Under the pieces are notes generated by a model. That model ran no database searches and was not told where the DNA came from. It saw nothing but the letters and a program-made list of their open reading frames with translations. Both the position numbers and the translations under genes were made by a program. This document shows, in pieces, positions 1-10,069 of a stretch of DNA of 17,486 nucleotides. The DNA is from Bacillus sp. AFS037270 (lineage in GTDB: Bacteria; Bacillota; Bacilli; Bacillales_B; DSM-18226): positions 171,599 through 189,084 of the forward strand of contig NZ_NUNF01000002.1 of the NCBI RefSeq assembly GCF_002585305.1. Reading direction: 5' to 3'. Position 1 is the first letter of the stretch. Every line of letters starts with the position of its first letter.

Positions 1-57
1 GCCGCAACTGGATAAGCTTAGACCTTAGAGCCTCTAGGCGCTGGAACTGGACGCATC
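1..57 (-). repeat. Partial dispersed Bacillaceae intergenic repeat, running off the left edge
   Basis: On the minus strand this edge reads CGTCCAGTTCCAGCGCCTAG and then continues off the window. From memory, this is how an abundant intergenic repeat of many Bacillus-like genomes begins. It lies outside the yerC terminator and has no coding potential. The inner boundary is approximate. Assignment to a repeat family is recall, not a search; the right edge carries what looks like the opposite end of the same element. Confidence 0.5.
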
Positions 58-95
58 TAAACGTAAAATAAGTATAACAAAGTACTAAAACTCGC

Positions 96-127
96 AAAAA
101 GAAAAACCGAAGATTTTTGTCTCCGGT
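96..127 (-). terminator. Intrinsic terminator after yerC
   Basis: On the minus strand an 8-bp stem (ACCGGAGA pairing with TCTTCGGT, one G-U pair) closes a 6-base A-rich loop. It is followed at once by the tract TTTTCTTTTT. It starts six bases past the yerC stop codon. It should end the yerA-yerB-yerC transcript. Confidence 0.9.
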
Positions 128-132
128 CTGTT

Positions 133-444
133 TTATTCTTTTTCAGCTTTACTTTCTTCCTTAATGCGTTCAAGTACCATTTCATAAGTATCATTGCCAA
201 AATTTAAACAACGTTTTACCCTTGAGATGGTTGCTGTGCTTGCCCCTGTTTCAGTTTCAATTTTATGATAGGTGTTTCCTTCGCGCAGCATTCTTGCTAC
301 ATCTAAACGCTGTGCTAACGATTGAATTTCATTAATCGTGCATAAATCATCAAAAAAGCGATAGCATTCTTCGAGATCTTGTAAGGAAAGTACAGCTTGA
401 AATAATTGATCAAGCTCTTTTCCACGTAATTTATTAATTTGCAT
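133..444 (-). CDS. yerC: YerC/YecD family TrpR-like DNA-binding protein
   Basis: A 103-residue protein almost identical in pattern to B. subtilis YerC, a small Trp-repressor-like protein. The middle holds the family's core (about residues 25-55, including the NEIQSLAQRL segment). The helix-turn-helix spans about residues 57-80, with the recognition part ATISRVKRCL at 71-80. A highly charged tail follows. The start at 444 was chosen because AAAGGAG lies 8 bases upstream and the product then matches the family at its first residue. The open frame continues upstream to 567, but that part overlaps yerB and looks non-coding. The gene sits 25 bases after yerB and is followed by a terminator, so it is the last gene of yerABC. 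Its DNA targets and ligand are not evident from the sequence. Confidence 0.93.
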   Translation of the reverse strand: MQINKLRGKELDQLFQAVLSLQDLEECYRFFDDLCTINEIQSLAQRLDVARMLREGNTYHKIETETGASTATISRVKRCLNFGNDTYEMVLERIKEESKAEKE

Positions 445-469
445 ATTCTTTACTCCTTTATTGGAATGT

Positions 470-1522
470 TTATTGTGCATGAAGTGAAACACTTGTATGA
501 AGTCCAGGGGTGGCCGGAACAACATTGACCCACGTATGCCCTTGTACAAATGGTATTTCTTCTCCATTTTTTATCGGAACAATTCTTCCATCCTTATTTG
601 CCCATTCTACCTCGTTCACTTTGCCCATTTGGAGCAAATAGGCTTTCCCCCCCGACTCTAAGTCAATATCTCTTAGACCATACGAATCAATGAGCTTGTG
701 CACCGCTTCTATTATGAAAACATTGTCAAGTAAAATCGGGTCACCTGTTTCCAAGTCTACGGTTTGCTCTCCGGCTGAGAAACGCTTATATTTACCGAGT
801 GTTTGATCAAACTCAAATTTTGAATTAAAAGTTCCTGTCTTTGAATAAGTGATACTGACTGACTTTGCCGCTTGCCCCGTTACTTTTTTGCTTTCTTCCA
901 CTGAGTAAAAAGTGAAAGCAGGCGGACTGCTTTTCATCGTATATCCTTTTTGCGCAGCACCTTTTAAAATGTTGTCATAAGTGATATAGGAGTTATGAGG
1001 CGGTTTTCTCGAGCTAGATCGCTTAAATAATGTACCATCATATACCATCCCGTTTAAATTATCTACATAGTTACTTTCGAGTAATTGTTTGGCTTCTGGA
1101 CTGTAGCCATGTGCAATGTAGAGAGCATTTAAACCTTTGGCCAGGTTAATATAATAATCCCGAGCACTTCTTACAGGACCAATAGTTGTAGGTCTCTCAC
1201 TCTGAAAAACAGCCAGAAAACGGGTTATATCCCCCTCAGCCAGAATCTCGTAAACAATGTCAGCTTTGTTCAGTCCTGATTGGGGTCTTGCTTTTGGATG
1301 ATTATTGACCATAACTGCAACAGCACGTTGATCTGGTTTGGTTTTAGTACCAATCCCTGTTAACGGATAAAAATAAGGGTCGGCTTTTGCCACATCTTCT
1401 GGTTTATTCTCATGTTTCGTATCCGGTTTTTGTTCCTTAACAGGTCTTTTTACCGTTTCCTTACTGGAACACCCTGAAAGTAGTAAAGCGAAAGCTGCCA
1501 CGGCAACAGCCCATTTTTTCAT
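470..1522 (-). CDS. yerB: YerB-like DUF3048 lipoprotein
   Basis: A 350-residue predicted lipoprotein. Residues 1-17 are a signal peptide (MKKW, then an Ala/Leu core) with lipobox L15-S16-G17 before the lipidated C18. The protein should therefore be anchored on the outer face of the membrane. Next comes a Lys/Glu/Pro-rich linker (about 20-48). The N-terminal DUF3048 domain spans about 55-200 and includes VMVNNHPKARPQSGL and the GPVRSARDYY segment. The C-terminal DUF3048 domain spans about 225-345 and ends near a GHTWVN motif. The start is an ATG preceded by GGGGTG. It lies 71 bases after yerA and 25 before yerC, in the order seen in B. subtilis. The biochemical role of the family is unknown to me; the extracytoplasmic location is inferred from the lipobox. 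Confidence 0.93.
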   Translation of the reverse strand: MKKWAVAVAAFALLLSGCSSKETVKRPVKEQKPDTKHENKPEDVAKADPYFYPLTGIGTKTKPDQRAVAVMVNNHPKARPQSGLNKADIVYEILAEGDITRFLAVFQSERPTTIGPVRSARDYYINLAKGLNALYIAHGYSPEAKQLLESNYVDNLNGMVYDGTLFKRSSSRKPPHNSYITYDNILKGAAQKGYTMKSSPPAFTFYSVEESKKVTGQAAKSVSITYSKTGTFNSKFEFDQTLGKYKRFSAGEQTVDLETGDPILLDNVFIIEAVHKLIDSYGLRDIDLESGGKAYLLQMGKVNEVEWANKDGRIVPIKNGEEIPFVQGHTWVNVVPATPGLHTSVSLHAQ

Positions 1523-1593
1523 GAAATGAACACCCCTATTTTATCCATTTTACAAAATCACTTTCACGCTTTAACTCTTTACTTACTTACAGT

Positions 1594-3339
1594 TTAACGC
1601 ATTATAGACGGAAAGAGTACTGATTTGTTCATAACATCATACATTCCTTGCTGGGTGATTCGAATGTATGGTAAATGTGTAGCTGAGAAAAAGGCAAGAC
1701 TATATATCGGATCTGAAAATTTATAGCCGCGTTCTTTCAATTCTTTTAATAATGTTTTCTCTTGTTCTATTAGTTTCTCAATAGGAATGCTAGACATGAT
1801 TCCGCTTAAGTTTAGAGGTACTTCACAAACTACTTGAGCGTCCTCCATCATCACAATTCCCCCGCCTAATTCTTTCATTCTATTAAAAGCGTTTATGATA
1901 TCATGCCTGTTTTTTCCAATTAAAATAATATCTCCGGTATTAGAATAAGAGCTGGCAAGAGCTGATAGGTTTGTTGCAAATCCCTTTAAAAGCGTGTTTA
2001 TTCTCCATTTCCCATAACGGTCAACCAGCATAAAATAACATTCATCTGACTCTTCTGGCAGTTGGTCTGCTGAAGCATCTATTGAGATGGAATAAGGTTT
2101 CATGATGACGGAGTTCTCCATCTTGATTCCGAACGGCATGGAAAATTGCAGGTCGTCAAGCGATAACTGCCAATCCATTTCCATTGGCTTAAATCCATAT
2201 TCATTCCAGTTAATTTCACCATACATTCCTTCCACTTTAACACCGTCACGCTTTACCCATTTACCTTTGGCTAAAACAGAGACCGGTGTTGGATTTTCAA
2301 TACTTGATAAGAAGTTAATGTTGGCTATACGTCCGGTTGCAATCGCACCATGAAGATGTTCAATTTTATAGTATCGTGCAATATTTACGGTTGCCATATT
2401 ATAGGCATCTATAACGGGAACTCCCTTTTCGATCGCAATTCGAATCATTTGGTCGATAATCCCTTGCTCGTAAAAAGTGGAGGAGGAACCGTCTGTATTA
2501 AACATGAGCCGGTCATAGGCCTCGATTCCTAATCGTTTCATATCATCTAAGATCTCCGGAAGGTCAGGACGAATCGATGAATAGCGTAATGAAACCATAT
2601 AACCTTGCATAAGCCTGCTGTAAACTTCTTCACCGGTCATGGCCTCATGGTCACTATCGGCTCCTAGCAGCATCATTTTTGCTAATGTTTTTTCGGAAGC
2701 ACCAGGAAAATGTCCTTCGATTTGCTTACGCATCCGTTTGGCTTCCTGAATCCAATGAAGCATCATATCATCGCCATCAAGGAGTTTTGGCCAGCCTGTT
2801 AATTCGCCGCCTTGAAGGACTGCATCGTGCTCAAGCCAGGCCTTTACATTACTATGTGAAAAAATCTCTTCTTCATTCATTAATTCGGTTTGTGAATCAA
2901 ACCGGCTCCACCAATACATGGAAGTTGGAATTGAGCGTAGATCTCTAAGTAATGAAAACGCTTCCCTTTTTTCCGAATGTAAAATTAGCGCCATATTATC
3001 ATTAATTAGCGTCGTCGTTCCAAATTGGGATGCATAGGCGGCTAATGTCAGGGGATTATATAATTGAAATGGATGTGCATGTGGTTCAATGTATCCTGGT
3101 ACAATGATTTCATTGGTGCAATCAATGATTTCACAGTCTTCGATATAAGAAGGCATATTATCGCCAACATAAACAATGCGGTCTTCATAAATCCAGATGT
3201 TCGCTCTCATCCATTGGCGAAAGGTCTGATTTAAGTACAGTGCATTTTTCAATAATATTGTTGGGGATGTTTTCCCTTCTAAAACGGATACATGCATGCG
3301 TAATTGTTTGTTTTTCCAGCGGTAGCGTTGTTCCAGCAT
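1594..3339 (-). CDS. yerA: YerA, adenine-deaminase-like amidohydrolase
   Basis: A 581-residue member of the amidohydrolase superfamily that matches B. subtilis YerA along its whole length. Visible active-site features are the HxH metal motif in PHAHPF (H87, H89), EGHFPGA (H210), SDHEAMT (H231) and a late Asp in NTDGSS (D283). The C-terminal part (about 370-581) resembles the second domain of Ade-type adenine deaminases and contains GGGIV and SNTGDIILIG segments. Adenine deaminase activity (adenine to hypoxanthine plus ammonia) is the family label. B. subtilis already has a dedicated AdeC, so the true substrate of YerA is uncertain. The start is an ATG 8 bases after AGGAGG. It is the first gene of yerABC and is divergent from the DUF2892 gene. 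Its position beside the pur operon fits a purine-related role, but that is inference. Confidence 0.92.
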   Translation of the reverse strand: MLEQRYRWKNKQLRMHVSVLEGKTSPTILLKNALYLNQTFRQWMRANIWIYEDRIVYVGDNMPSYIEDCEIIDCTNEIIVPGYIEPHAHPFQLYNPLTLAAYASQFGTTTLINDNMALILHSEKREAFSLLRDLRSIPTSMYWWSRFDSQTELMNEEEIFSHSNVKAWLEHDAVLQGGELTGWPKLLDGDDMMLHWIQEAKRMRKQIEGHFPGASEKTLAKMMLLGADSDHEAMTGEEVYSRLMQGYMVSLRYSSIRPDLPEILDDMKRLGIEAYDRLMFNTDGSSSTFYEQGIIDQMIRIAIEKGVPVIDAYNMATVNIARYYKIEHLHGAIATGRIANINFLSSIENPTPVSVLAKGKWVKRDGVKVEGMYGEINWNEYGFKPMEMDWQLSLDDLQFSMPFGIKMENSVIMKPYSISIDASADQLPEESDECYFMLVDRYGKWRINTLLKGFATNLSALASSYSNTGDIILIGKNRHDIINAFNRMKELGGGIVMMEDAQVVCEVPLNLSGIMSSIPIEKLIEQEKTLLKELKERGYKFSDPIYSLAFFSATHLPYIRITQQGMYDVMNKSVLFPSIMR

Positions 3340-3366
3340 ACCATGTCCCTCCTCTAAAAAACTATC

Positions 3367-3395
3367 TATATAATAATAATAAGTTGATTTAACAA
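3367..3395 (-). promoter_or_regulatory. Candidate sigma-A promoter for yerA
   Basis: On the minus strand TTGTTA (3390-3395) and TATATA (3367-3372) are separated by 17 bases and lie just upstream of the yerA ribosome binding site. Both hexamers match the consensus at four of six positions. The surrounding DNA is very AT-rich, so chance matches are easy; this is a tentative call. Confidence 0.35.
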
Positions 3396-3505
3396 TAAAG
3401 AAAGCCCTTACAAAAGTTCTTTGATACTTATCTTAACATATTTTACTTTTTAAAGCAGTAAAGTATTGATAAAAATTGTAAAAATGTTGTGAAGGAGTGA
3501 ACAGG

Positions 3506-3799
3506 TTGAAAATTACACCAAACATCGGGATTTTGAATGCATTAATTCGGATTACTTTTGGATTAACGATTGTGGCTTGGAGCACTTCAAAGATGGTCAA
3601 GCGTCCTTGGAGAGATTCTTATCTGTTGGCTGCTTTCTGTGGGGCGATGAAGGTTGCTGAGGGAATTGTCCGCTATTGTCCTGTGACTGCTTTATGTGAA
3701 CGGTGGTCGGATATGGTGAAAGAGCATCAGAATGCGACTGATCGGACAGATGAGATGGAAGGGATAGCGGATTTGGATGTGCCTTATAATCCGACTTGA
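3506..3799 (+). CDS. Small DUF2892 (YgaP-like) membrane protein
   Basis: A 97-residue protein of the DUF2892 type, the membrane part of YgaP-like proteins without a rhodanese domain. It begins with PNIGILNALIRI and has two hydrophobic stretches, about residues 8-27 and 38-57. A YCPVTALC segment carrying two cysteines (C58, C64) comes next, and then a polar acidic tail. The TTG start at 3506 was chosen because AAGGAG ends 8 bases before it. A GTG at 3497 overlaps that ribosome binding site and is less likely. This is the only plus-strand gene here: it is divergent from yerA and convergent with purD, and has its own terminator. Function is unknown; the membrane location is inferred from hydrophobicity. 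Confidence 0.82.
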   Translation: MKITPNIGILNALIRITFGLTIVAWSTSKMVKRPWRDSYLLAAFCGAMKVAEGIVRYCPVTALCERWSDMVKEHQNATDRTDEMEGIADLDVPYNPT

Positions 3800-3807
3800 A
3801 TTTCATT

Positions 3808-3850
3808 GGGAGCTTTTGGGGTCAATTCATTGACCTCGGGAGCTCTTTTT
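3808..3850 (+). terminator. Intrinsic terminator after the DUF2892 gene
   Basis: A two-part hairpin. The inner stem GGTCAA/TTGACC closes on TTCA, and the outer stem GAGCT/AGCTC leads straight into TTTTT at 3846-3850, with a second T run a few bases later. It lies about 10 bases past the stop codon. On the minus strand there is no T run, so it should act only on the plus-strand transcript. Confidence 0.85.
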
Positions 3851-3979
3851 ATCGTTTTTGGTTATTTAACTTACCTTTATTTACATATCTTGTTTTGTTT
3901 TGTTTTCTTCTTTTGAAGCAATGAAATCTCTCTTCATTACCTAAATGCATTATGATTACCTTAGGTCAATGCCATGACA

Positions 3980-4010
3980 AATGTCCGCATGAATCTTTCA
4001 TGCGGACATT
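3980..4010 (-). terminator. Perfect 14-bp inverted repeat after purD, probable end of the pur operon
   Basis: Arms AATGTCCGCATGAA and TTCATGCGGACATT flank a 3-base loop, 17 bases past the purD stop. On the minus strand the stem is followed only by TTGTCATGG, so the U tract is weak. On the plus strand it is followed by CCCTATT, which is no better. Its place between the convergent purD and DUF2892 genes makes a terminator or transcript-end stabiliser the natural reading, but the poor U tract lowers certainty. Confidence 0.6.
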
Positions 4011-4027
4011 CCCTATTCCATCAAAAT

Positions 4028-5302
<1,275 letters not shown>

Positions 5303-5338
5303 TTACACCTCATTTTATGTGTGACTGTGATAAATATG

Positions 5339-5473
5339 GATGTTGATTTCCGCTTCAGGCACTTCGCTTTCCGCGGGCGGTCCGGGGAGCCTCCTCGGCG
5401 CTATGCGCCTGTGGGGTCTCCCCAGCCCCGTACTCCCGCAGGAGTCTGCGTGCCTTCCGCTTCAATCAACATC
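5339..5473. repeat. 135-bp imperfect palindromic repeat element between purH and purD
   Basis: The element is bounded by perfect 10-base inverted ends (GATGTTGATT and AATCAACATC). Inside, nested complementary blocks follow: AGGCAC/GTGCCT, GCGGG/CCCGC (5373-5377 with 5435-5439), GGGGAG/CTCCCC (5384-5389 with 5418-5423) and GGCGC-TAT-GCGCC at the centre (5397-5409). It is much richer in GC than its surroundings and has no coding capacity. It resembles a high-copy intergenic repeat known from many Bacillus-like genomes (recall, not a search). There is no transposase, so it is a REP- or MITE-like element. In mRNA it would fold into a long structured hairpin without a U tract. Confidence 0.85.
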
Positions 5474-5505
5474 GTTACAAAATCAACAATTCCCCTTAAT
5501 AAAGC

Positions 5506-7044
5506 CTAATGTTTAAAGTGTCTAACGCCCGTAAACACCATGGCGATTCCGTATTCGTCTGCTTTTTTAATCGAATCAGCATCCTTAATCGATCCACCAG
5601 GCTGAATAATGGCAGTAATTCCTGCTTTTGCTGCAACTTCAACGGTATCATTCATTGGGAAGAAGGCATCAGATGCAAGGGCCGCGCCTTCTGCTTTTTC
5701 ACCCGCCTGCTTAAGAGCAATCTCCGCTGAACCAACGCGATTCATTTGACCCGCGCCAACCCCAAGCGTCATGTCTTTACTTGACACAACAATGGCATTG
5801 GATTTTACGTGTTTAACCACTTTCCAGCCAAGTTTTAGAGCTTCCCACTCTTCTTCAGTTGGTTGTCTCTTTGTTGGAACAGTGATCGTAGCATCCTCTA
5901 ATGAATAACGGTCTTGTTCTTGAACAAGCAATCCGCCTTCAATTGTCGTCATTTTTAACTCAGGTTTTTTCACATCATTAAACGGAATGGTTAACAGACG
6001 AAGATTCTTTTTGCCTGTTAAAATCGCTAATGCTTCCTCTGAGAAAGATGGCGCAATGATAATCTCTAAGAAAATTTCATGAAGTTTGCCTGCTGTTTCA
6101 GCGTCCACTTCACGGTTAAAGGCAATAATGCCGCCAAAAATGGAAACAGGATCAGCTGCAAATGCTTTTGTAAATGCTTCAAAGCCAGTTTGACCAGTTC
6201 CAACACCACATGGATTCATATGCTTAACCGCTACAGCTGCAGGTTCTGAGAATTCTTTTACGATTTGCAAAGCAGCATCAGCATCATTGATATTGTTGTA
6301 TGAAAGTTCTTTTCCATGAAGCTGAACGGCATTGGCAATCGAGAAGGTTGAACCTAACGGCTTTCTGTAAAAAGCAGCCTTTTGATGAGGATTTTCTCCG
6401 TAACGAAGTGTCTGCTTAAGGTCATATGTAACCGTTAAGGTTTCAGGTGTTTCTTCTTGTGCAAGGTTTGTCATGTATTCAGCTATTAAAGCATCATAAG
6501 CAGCTGTATGACGGAATACCTTAGCTGCCAGCTTTCTTCTTGTTTCAAGCGTCGTTGTACCTTCTGCTTTAAACTCCTCAATCACCGTTGCATAATCTGC
6601 AGGATCAACGACAACCGTTAAATATTGATGGTTTTTAGCTGAAGCGCGCAGCATAGACGGACCGCCAATATCAATGTTTTCAATCGCATCTGCTACCGTA
6701 ACATCTGGTTTTGCGATCGTTTGCTGGAATGGATAAAGATTGACGCAAACTAGTTGAATAGGCTGAATCCCATGCTCTTCTAGCTGTTTTAAATGATCAG
6801 GATTATCATGCTTAGAAAGTAAGCCGCCATGGATAAATGGATTTAACGTTTTTACACGGCCTTCTAAAATTTCCGGAAAACCTGTTACATCACTAACACT
6901 AAGCACAGGGATTCCCTGCTCTTGAAGAGCCTTTTTTGTACCGCCGGTTGAGATCAATTCAAACCCTAGGCTTACTAGTTCTTTCGCAAAGTCGGTAATT
7001 CCATTTTTATCAGATACACTAATTAGCGCGCGCTTTTGTGACAT
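5506..7044 (-). CDS. purH: Bifunctional AICAR transformylase / IMP cyclohydrolase
   Basis: A 512-residue enzyme, the same length as B. subtilis PurH, for the last two steps to IMP. The N-terminal IMP cyclohydrolase domain (about 1-200) has an MGS-like fold, with ISTGGTKK (31-38), [12 protein letters not shown] (65-76) and ENIDIGGP (122-129). The C-terminal AICAR transformylase domain uses 10-formyl-tetrahydrofolate. It has LRYGENPHQ (213-221) and the catalytic Lys-His pair in [12 protein letters not shown] (K274, H275). It ends with the typical GVRHFKH. The ATG at 7044 follows AAGGAG and overlaps the end of purN by 26 bases, which suggests coupled translation. Confidence 0.98.
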   Translation of the reverse strand: MSQKRALISVSDKNGITDFAKELVSLGFELISTGGTKKALQEQGIPVLSVSDVTGFPEILEGRVKTLNPFIHGGLLSKHDNPDHLKQLEEHGIQPIQLVCVNLYPFQQTIAKPDVTVADAIENIDIGGPSMLRASAKNHQYLTVVVDPADYATVIEEFKAEGTTTLETRRKLAAKVFRHTAAYDALIAEYMTNLAQEETPETLTVTYDLKQTLRYGENPHQKAAFYRKPLGSTFSIANAVQLHGKELSYNNINDADAALQIVKEFSEPAAVAVKHMNPCGVGTGQTGFEAFTKAFAADPVSIFGGIIAFNREVDAETAGKLHEIFLEIIIAPSFSEEALAILTGKKNLRLLTIPFNDVKKPELKMTTIEGGLLVQEQDRYSLEDATITVPTKRQPTEEEWEALKLGWKVVKHVKSNAIVVSSKDMTLGVGAGQMNRVGSAEIALKQAGEKAEGAALASDAFFPMNDTVEVAAKAGITAIIQPGGSIKDADSIKKADEYGIAMVFTGVRHFKH

Positions 7045-7621
7045 TGATTACATCTCCTTGTGTTAATAGCATTTGAAGTATCTCTGGATATAGTTTGTGT
7101 TCAATTTGCTGTATTTTCTTTTGCAGGCTGTCTCTTGTTTCATTTTCTTCCAATCTCACACGTTCTTGAATAATAATGGGACCTGTATCCATCCCTTCAT
7201 CCACATAATGAATGGTGACTCCGCTCCACTTTGCTTTGGCTGCAATGGCCTGACCGATTGCATCTTTGCCTGGGAAAGCTGGAAGCAGTGATGGATGAAT
7301 ATTAACGATCCTTCCTTGATAGGCACTTAGCAAGGTGGTGCCTATCAAGCGCATGTATCCGGCAAGGACAATAAACTCCACACCATATCTCGTTAATTCT
7401 GTTAAAATGGCTTGCTCATATTCTTCCTTATTAGTATAATCCTTTGCTTGAAAAATAAAGCTAGGAATTCTCGCTGCATTGGCACGATCAACCGCATAGG
7501 CACCTGGTTTGTCACAGACTAACAGAGAAATTTCCGTCTCTAGCCCGCCTGACTTGACTACATCAATGATGGCTTGAAAATTACTGCCGTTACCAGAAGC
7601 AAACACTGCTATTTTTTTCAT
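7019..7621 (-). CDS. purN: Phosphoribosylglycinamide formyltransferase 1 (GART)
   Basis: A 200-residue folate-dependent enzyme that converts GAR to FGAR with 10-formyl-tetrahydrofolate. It begins with the phosphate-binding [10 protein letters not shown] (8-17). The catalytic triad expected from the E. coli enzyme (Asn106, His108, Asp144) is visible as N107 and H109 in [12 protein letters not shown] and D145 in [10 protein letters not shown]. The ATG overlaps the purM stop as ATGA, with GGTGGA just upstream, so translation is probably coupled. The end overlaps purH. Unlike some relatives, there is no sign of a formate-dependent PurT gene in this window. Confidence 0.97.
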   Translation of the reverse strand: MKKIAVFASGNGSNFQAIIDVVKSGGLETEISLLVCDKPGAYAVDRANAARIPSFIFQAKDYTNKEEYEQAILTELTRYGVEFIVLAGYMRLIGTTLLSAYQGRIVNIHPSLLPAFPGKDAIGQAIAAKAKWSGVTIHYVDEGMDTGPIIIQERVRLEENETRDSLQKKIQQIEHKLYPEILQMLLTQGDVINVTKARAN

Positions 7622-8652
7622 AGCCGTCCACCTTGGCCCTTAATCTCAATCCCAGCCTGGTCCGTCACAACACCGATTTGATACGCTTTTTCGCCGCACT
7701 GTTCGAAATGCTGAAGCACATCGGAGGCAATTTCACGATCCACTGCGATGACCATTCCAATGCCCATGTTAAAAATGTTATACATCTCCTCATAGTCAAC
7801 TTGCCCATGAGAAGAAATCAATTGAAACACTGGTGGAATCGGCCAGCTTTTTTCATCTATCTTTGCCCCAAGACCCTCAGGCAGCATCCGCGGGATGTTT
7901 TCGATAAAACCGCCTCCGGTAATATGGGCCATTCCTTTTAACGGGAACTTTTTCAATGCTGAAAGAATCGGTTTAACGTAAATTTTCGTAGGTTTTAATA
8001 ACTCTTCTCCTAATGTACAGCCAAGTTCATCAACGAAATCTAGCAATGACCAATTATTAAAAACTTTACGTACAAGGGAATAACCATTACTATGGATACC
8101 ACTTGAAGCTAAACCAATCAGAACATCACCAGCCTGGATGGTTTCACCTGTAATTAACTGTGATTTTTCACAAGCTCCAACCGTAAATCCCGCAAGATCG
8201 TACTCGTTTTGGCTGTATAAGCCCGGCATTTCAGCTGTTTCGCCGCCAATCAGCGCACATCCAGCCTGCTCGCAGCCGTCGGAAATACCTTTTACAATGG
8301 CCTCGATTTTTTCAGGCTCGGCTTTTCCACACGCAATATAATCTAAAAAGAACAATGGCTCTGCCCCTTGAACAACGATATCGTTCACACACATAGCCAC
8401 TGCATCAATCCCAATCGTATCATGTTTATCCATCCAAAACGCAATCATCAGCTTCGTGCCCACTCCATCGGTGCCTGACACCAATACCGGCTCCTTTAAT
8501 TGCAGTGATGATAGATCAAACATGCCGCCAAAACCGCCCAATCCGCCAATAACACCGGCCCGTGCTGTTCTTTGGACATGCTTTTTCATTCGTGAAACAG
8601 CCTCATAGCCCGCTTCAATATTTACGCCAGCCTCTTCATATGCTTTAGCCAT
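7618..8652 (-). CDS. purM: AIR synthetase (phosphoribosylformylglycinamidine cyclo-ligase)
   Basis: A 344-residue ATP-dependent enzyme that closes FGAM to AIR. It belongs to the same superfamily as PurL. Key motifs are [10 protein letters not shown] (59-68, nucleotide and substrate binding), [20 protein letters not shown] (86-105), GGETAEMPG and the later [14 protein letters not shown]. The start at 8652 was chosen because AAGGTGGGG lies just upstream and the sequence then begins [19 protein letters not shown], like the B. subtilis protein. The open frame extends 38 codons further into purF but is not supported. It lies 13 bases after purF and overlaps purN by 4. Confidence 0.97.
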   Translation of the reverse strand: MAKAYEEAGVNIEAGYEAVSRMKKHVQRTARAGVIGGLGGFGGMFDLSSLQLKEPVLVSGTDGVGTKLMIAFWMDKHDTIGIDAVAMCVNDIVVQGAEPLFFLDYIACGKAEPEKIEAIVKGISDGCEQAGCALIGGETAEMPGLYSQNEYDLAGFTVGACEKSQLITGETIQAGDVLIGLASSGIHSNGYSLVRKVFNNWSLLDFVDELGCTLGEELLKPTKIYVKPILSALKKFPLKGMAHITGGGFIENIPRMLPEGLGAKIDEKSWPIPPVFQLISSHGQVDYEEMYNIFNMGIGMVIAVDREIASDVLQHFEQCGEKAYQIGVVTDQAGIEIKGQGGRL

Positions 8653-8665
8653 GCTGTTCCCCACC

Positions 8666-10069
8666 TTATTTTTGATAATAGTATTGTAATGTATCAGGAT
8701 AAATCTCTGTTGGATAATTTCCAGTGAAGCAACCGAGGCAATAGCCATTCGTTCCTTCCTGGCCAAGTGCCTTCATCATTCCTTCGACACTAATAAAGGT
8801 TAATGAATCTGCACCAATAAGTTCTCTAATTTGCTCAACGCTTTTATCAGAGGCAATTAATTCCTCTTTTGTCGATGTATCAATGCCATAAAAACATGGA
8901 TTTTTAATCGGTGGTGAACTGATCACAACATGAACCTCTGTTGCTCCGGCTTCCTTCAACAGGTTCACAATTCGTCTGCTCGTTGTTCCGCGTACAATTG
9001 AGTCATCCACCATGACAACACGCTTTCCTTCAACAACACCGCGGACCGCGGAAAGCTTCATTTTTACACCTTGCTCCCGAAGTGATTGTGACGGCTGGAT
9101 AAAGGTTCTACCGACATATTTATTTTTAATTAATCCCATTTCATATGGAATCCCTGTTGCTTCTGCATAGCCGATGGCTGCTGAAATACTAGAATCAGGA
9201 ACCCCGGTCACAACATCCGCTTCAAATGGTGCTTCTACTGCTAATTGTTTTCCCATATTTTTACGGGCTGTATGAACATTGATTCCTTGGATATTACTAT
9301 CGGGTCTTGAAAAATAAATATATTCCATCGTACAAATCGCTTTTGTGGTACTGATGGCAAACCGCTCAGATGTTAAACCATTTTCATTAATAATTAAAAG
9401 TTCACCCGGCATAATATCACGGATATATTCAACGCCAATTACATCAAAGGCACAGGTTTCTGATGCCACAACATAAGCATCCCCAAGGCAGCCAAGGGAC
9501 AGAGGACGTAAACCATGTGGATCGAGAGCAACCATAAGCTCTGTTTCTGTCATGATTAAATACGCGTAAGCACCCTTTAACATCGATAAAGCGTTTTTCA
9601 CTTGATCCTTCAAATGAGGATAACCGCTTCTTCTAATAAGATGAGCCAAAACCTCTGTATCAGAGCTTGTTTGAAAAATACTTCCCTGGGATTCAAGCTG
9701 GTACTTTAGGGAATTAGCATTAACAAGATTACCATTATGAGCAAGCGCAAGACTTCCGGTTTGCGAATGAAATAGGAGCGGCTGGACGTTTTCGTAGCCT
9801 CCGCCGCCTGCCGTAGCATAACGAACATGACCGATGGCAGCACTGCCTTCTAAGTCCTTCATTGCTTCAGTAGTAAAAATTTCCGATACTAGCCCTTCGC
9901 CTTTTACACCTGTAAGCTTTTTTCCATCGGAAACAACAATGCCGGTTCCTTCTTGGCCGCGGTGCTGCAGGCTATGAAGTCCGTAATAGGTTAACTGTGC
10001 AGCATCCTGGTGTCCAAAGACACCAAAGATACCGCACTCTTCATTTAATCCCTTTATTTCAGGCAGCAT
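8666..10069 (-). CDS. purF: Glutamine PRPP amidotransferase
   Basis: A 467-residue enzyme for the first committed step: PRPP + glutamine gives phosphoribosylamine. As in B. subtilis, an 11-residue propeptide ([11 protein letters not shown]) precedes Cys12, the nucleophile freed by self-cleavage. The glutaminase domain (12 to about 240) contains HRGQEG and HNGNL. The phosphoribosyltransferase domain has the PRPP loop [13 protein letters not shown] (351-363). Four cysteines fit the 4Fe-4S cluster ligands of the B. subtilis enzyme: C246, C392, and C444 with C447 in the YCLGCFTG segment. The oxygen-labile cluster type is thus expected. The ATG follows AAAGGAG and overlaps the end of purL by 16 bases. 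Confidence 0.98.
   Translation of the reverse strand: MLPEIKGLNEECGIFGVFGHQDAAQLTYYGLHSLQHRGQEGTGIVVSDGKKLTGVKGEGLVSEIFTTEAMKDLEGSAAIGHVRYATAGGGGYENVQPLLFHSQTGSLALAHNGNLVNANSLKYQLESQGSIFQTSSDTEVLAHLIRRSGYPHLKDQVKNALSMLKGAYAYLIMTETELMVALDPHGLRPLSLGCLGDAYVVASETCAFDVIGVEYIRDIMPGELLIINENGLTSERFAISTTKAICTMEYIYFSRPDSNIQGINVHTARKNMGKQLAVEAPFEADVVTGVPDSSISAAIGYAEATGIPYEMGLIKNKYVGRTFIQPSQSLREQGVKMKLSAVRGVVEGKRVVMVDDSIVRGTTSRRIVNLLKEAGATEVHVVISSPPIKNPCFYGIDTSTKEELIASDKSVEQIRELIGADSLTFISVEGMMKALGQEGTNGYCLGCFTGNYPTEIYPDTLQYYYQK

Noticed and set aside
445..567. Upstream extension of yerC into yerB
   Set aside because: The residues before MQINKLRGKE are unlike the family and overlap the end of yerB. AAAGGAG supports the ATG at 444.
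1523..1593. Possible separate yerB promoter in the yerA-yerB gap
   Set aside because: TAAAAT-like -10 matches exist, but no -35 at proper spacing stands out in this AT-rich gap, and the gap is short enough for a shared transcript.
3597..3806. Minus-strand open frame opposite the DUF2892 gene
   Set aside because: It is a low-complexity, His/Ser/Pro-rich shadow of a recognisable plus-strand membrane protein.
3888..3910. TGTTTTGTTTTGTTTTC short tandem pattern downstream of the DUF2892 gene
   Set aside because: It is a short AT-rich run with three imperfect copies, too small to call a meaningful repeat and with no associated structure.
5321..5509. Plus-strand open frame over the purH-purD gap
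   Set aside because: It is created by the GC-rich palindromic repeat. The peptide (RGRSGEPPRRYAPVG) is the typical spurious translation of such repeats.
8653..8766. Upstream extension of purM into purF
   Set aside because: The added 38 residues do not resemble PurM and overlap the purF coding region. The ATG at 8652 has AAGGTGGGG upstream and matches the family start.
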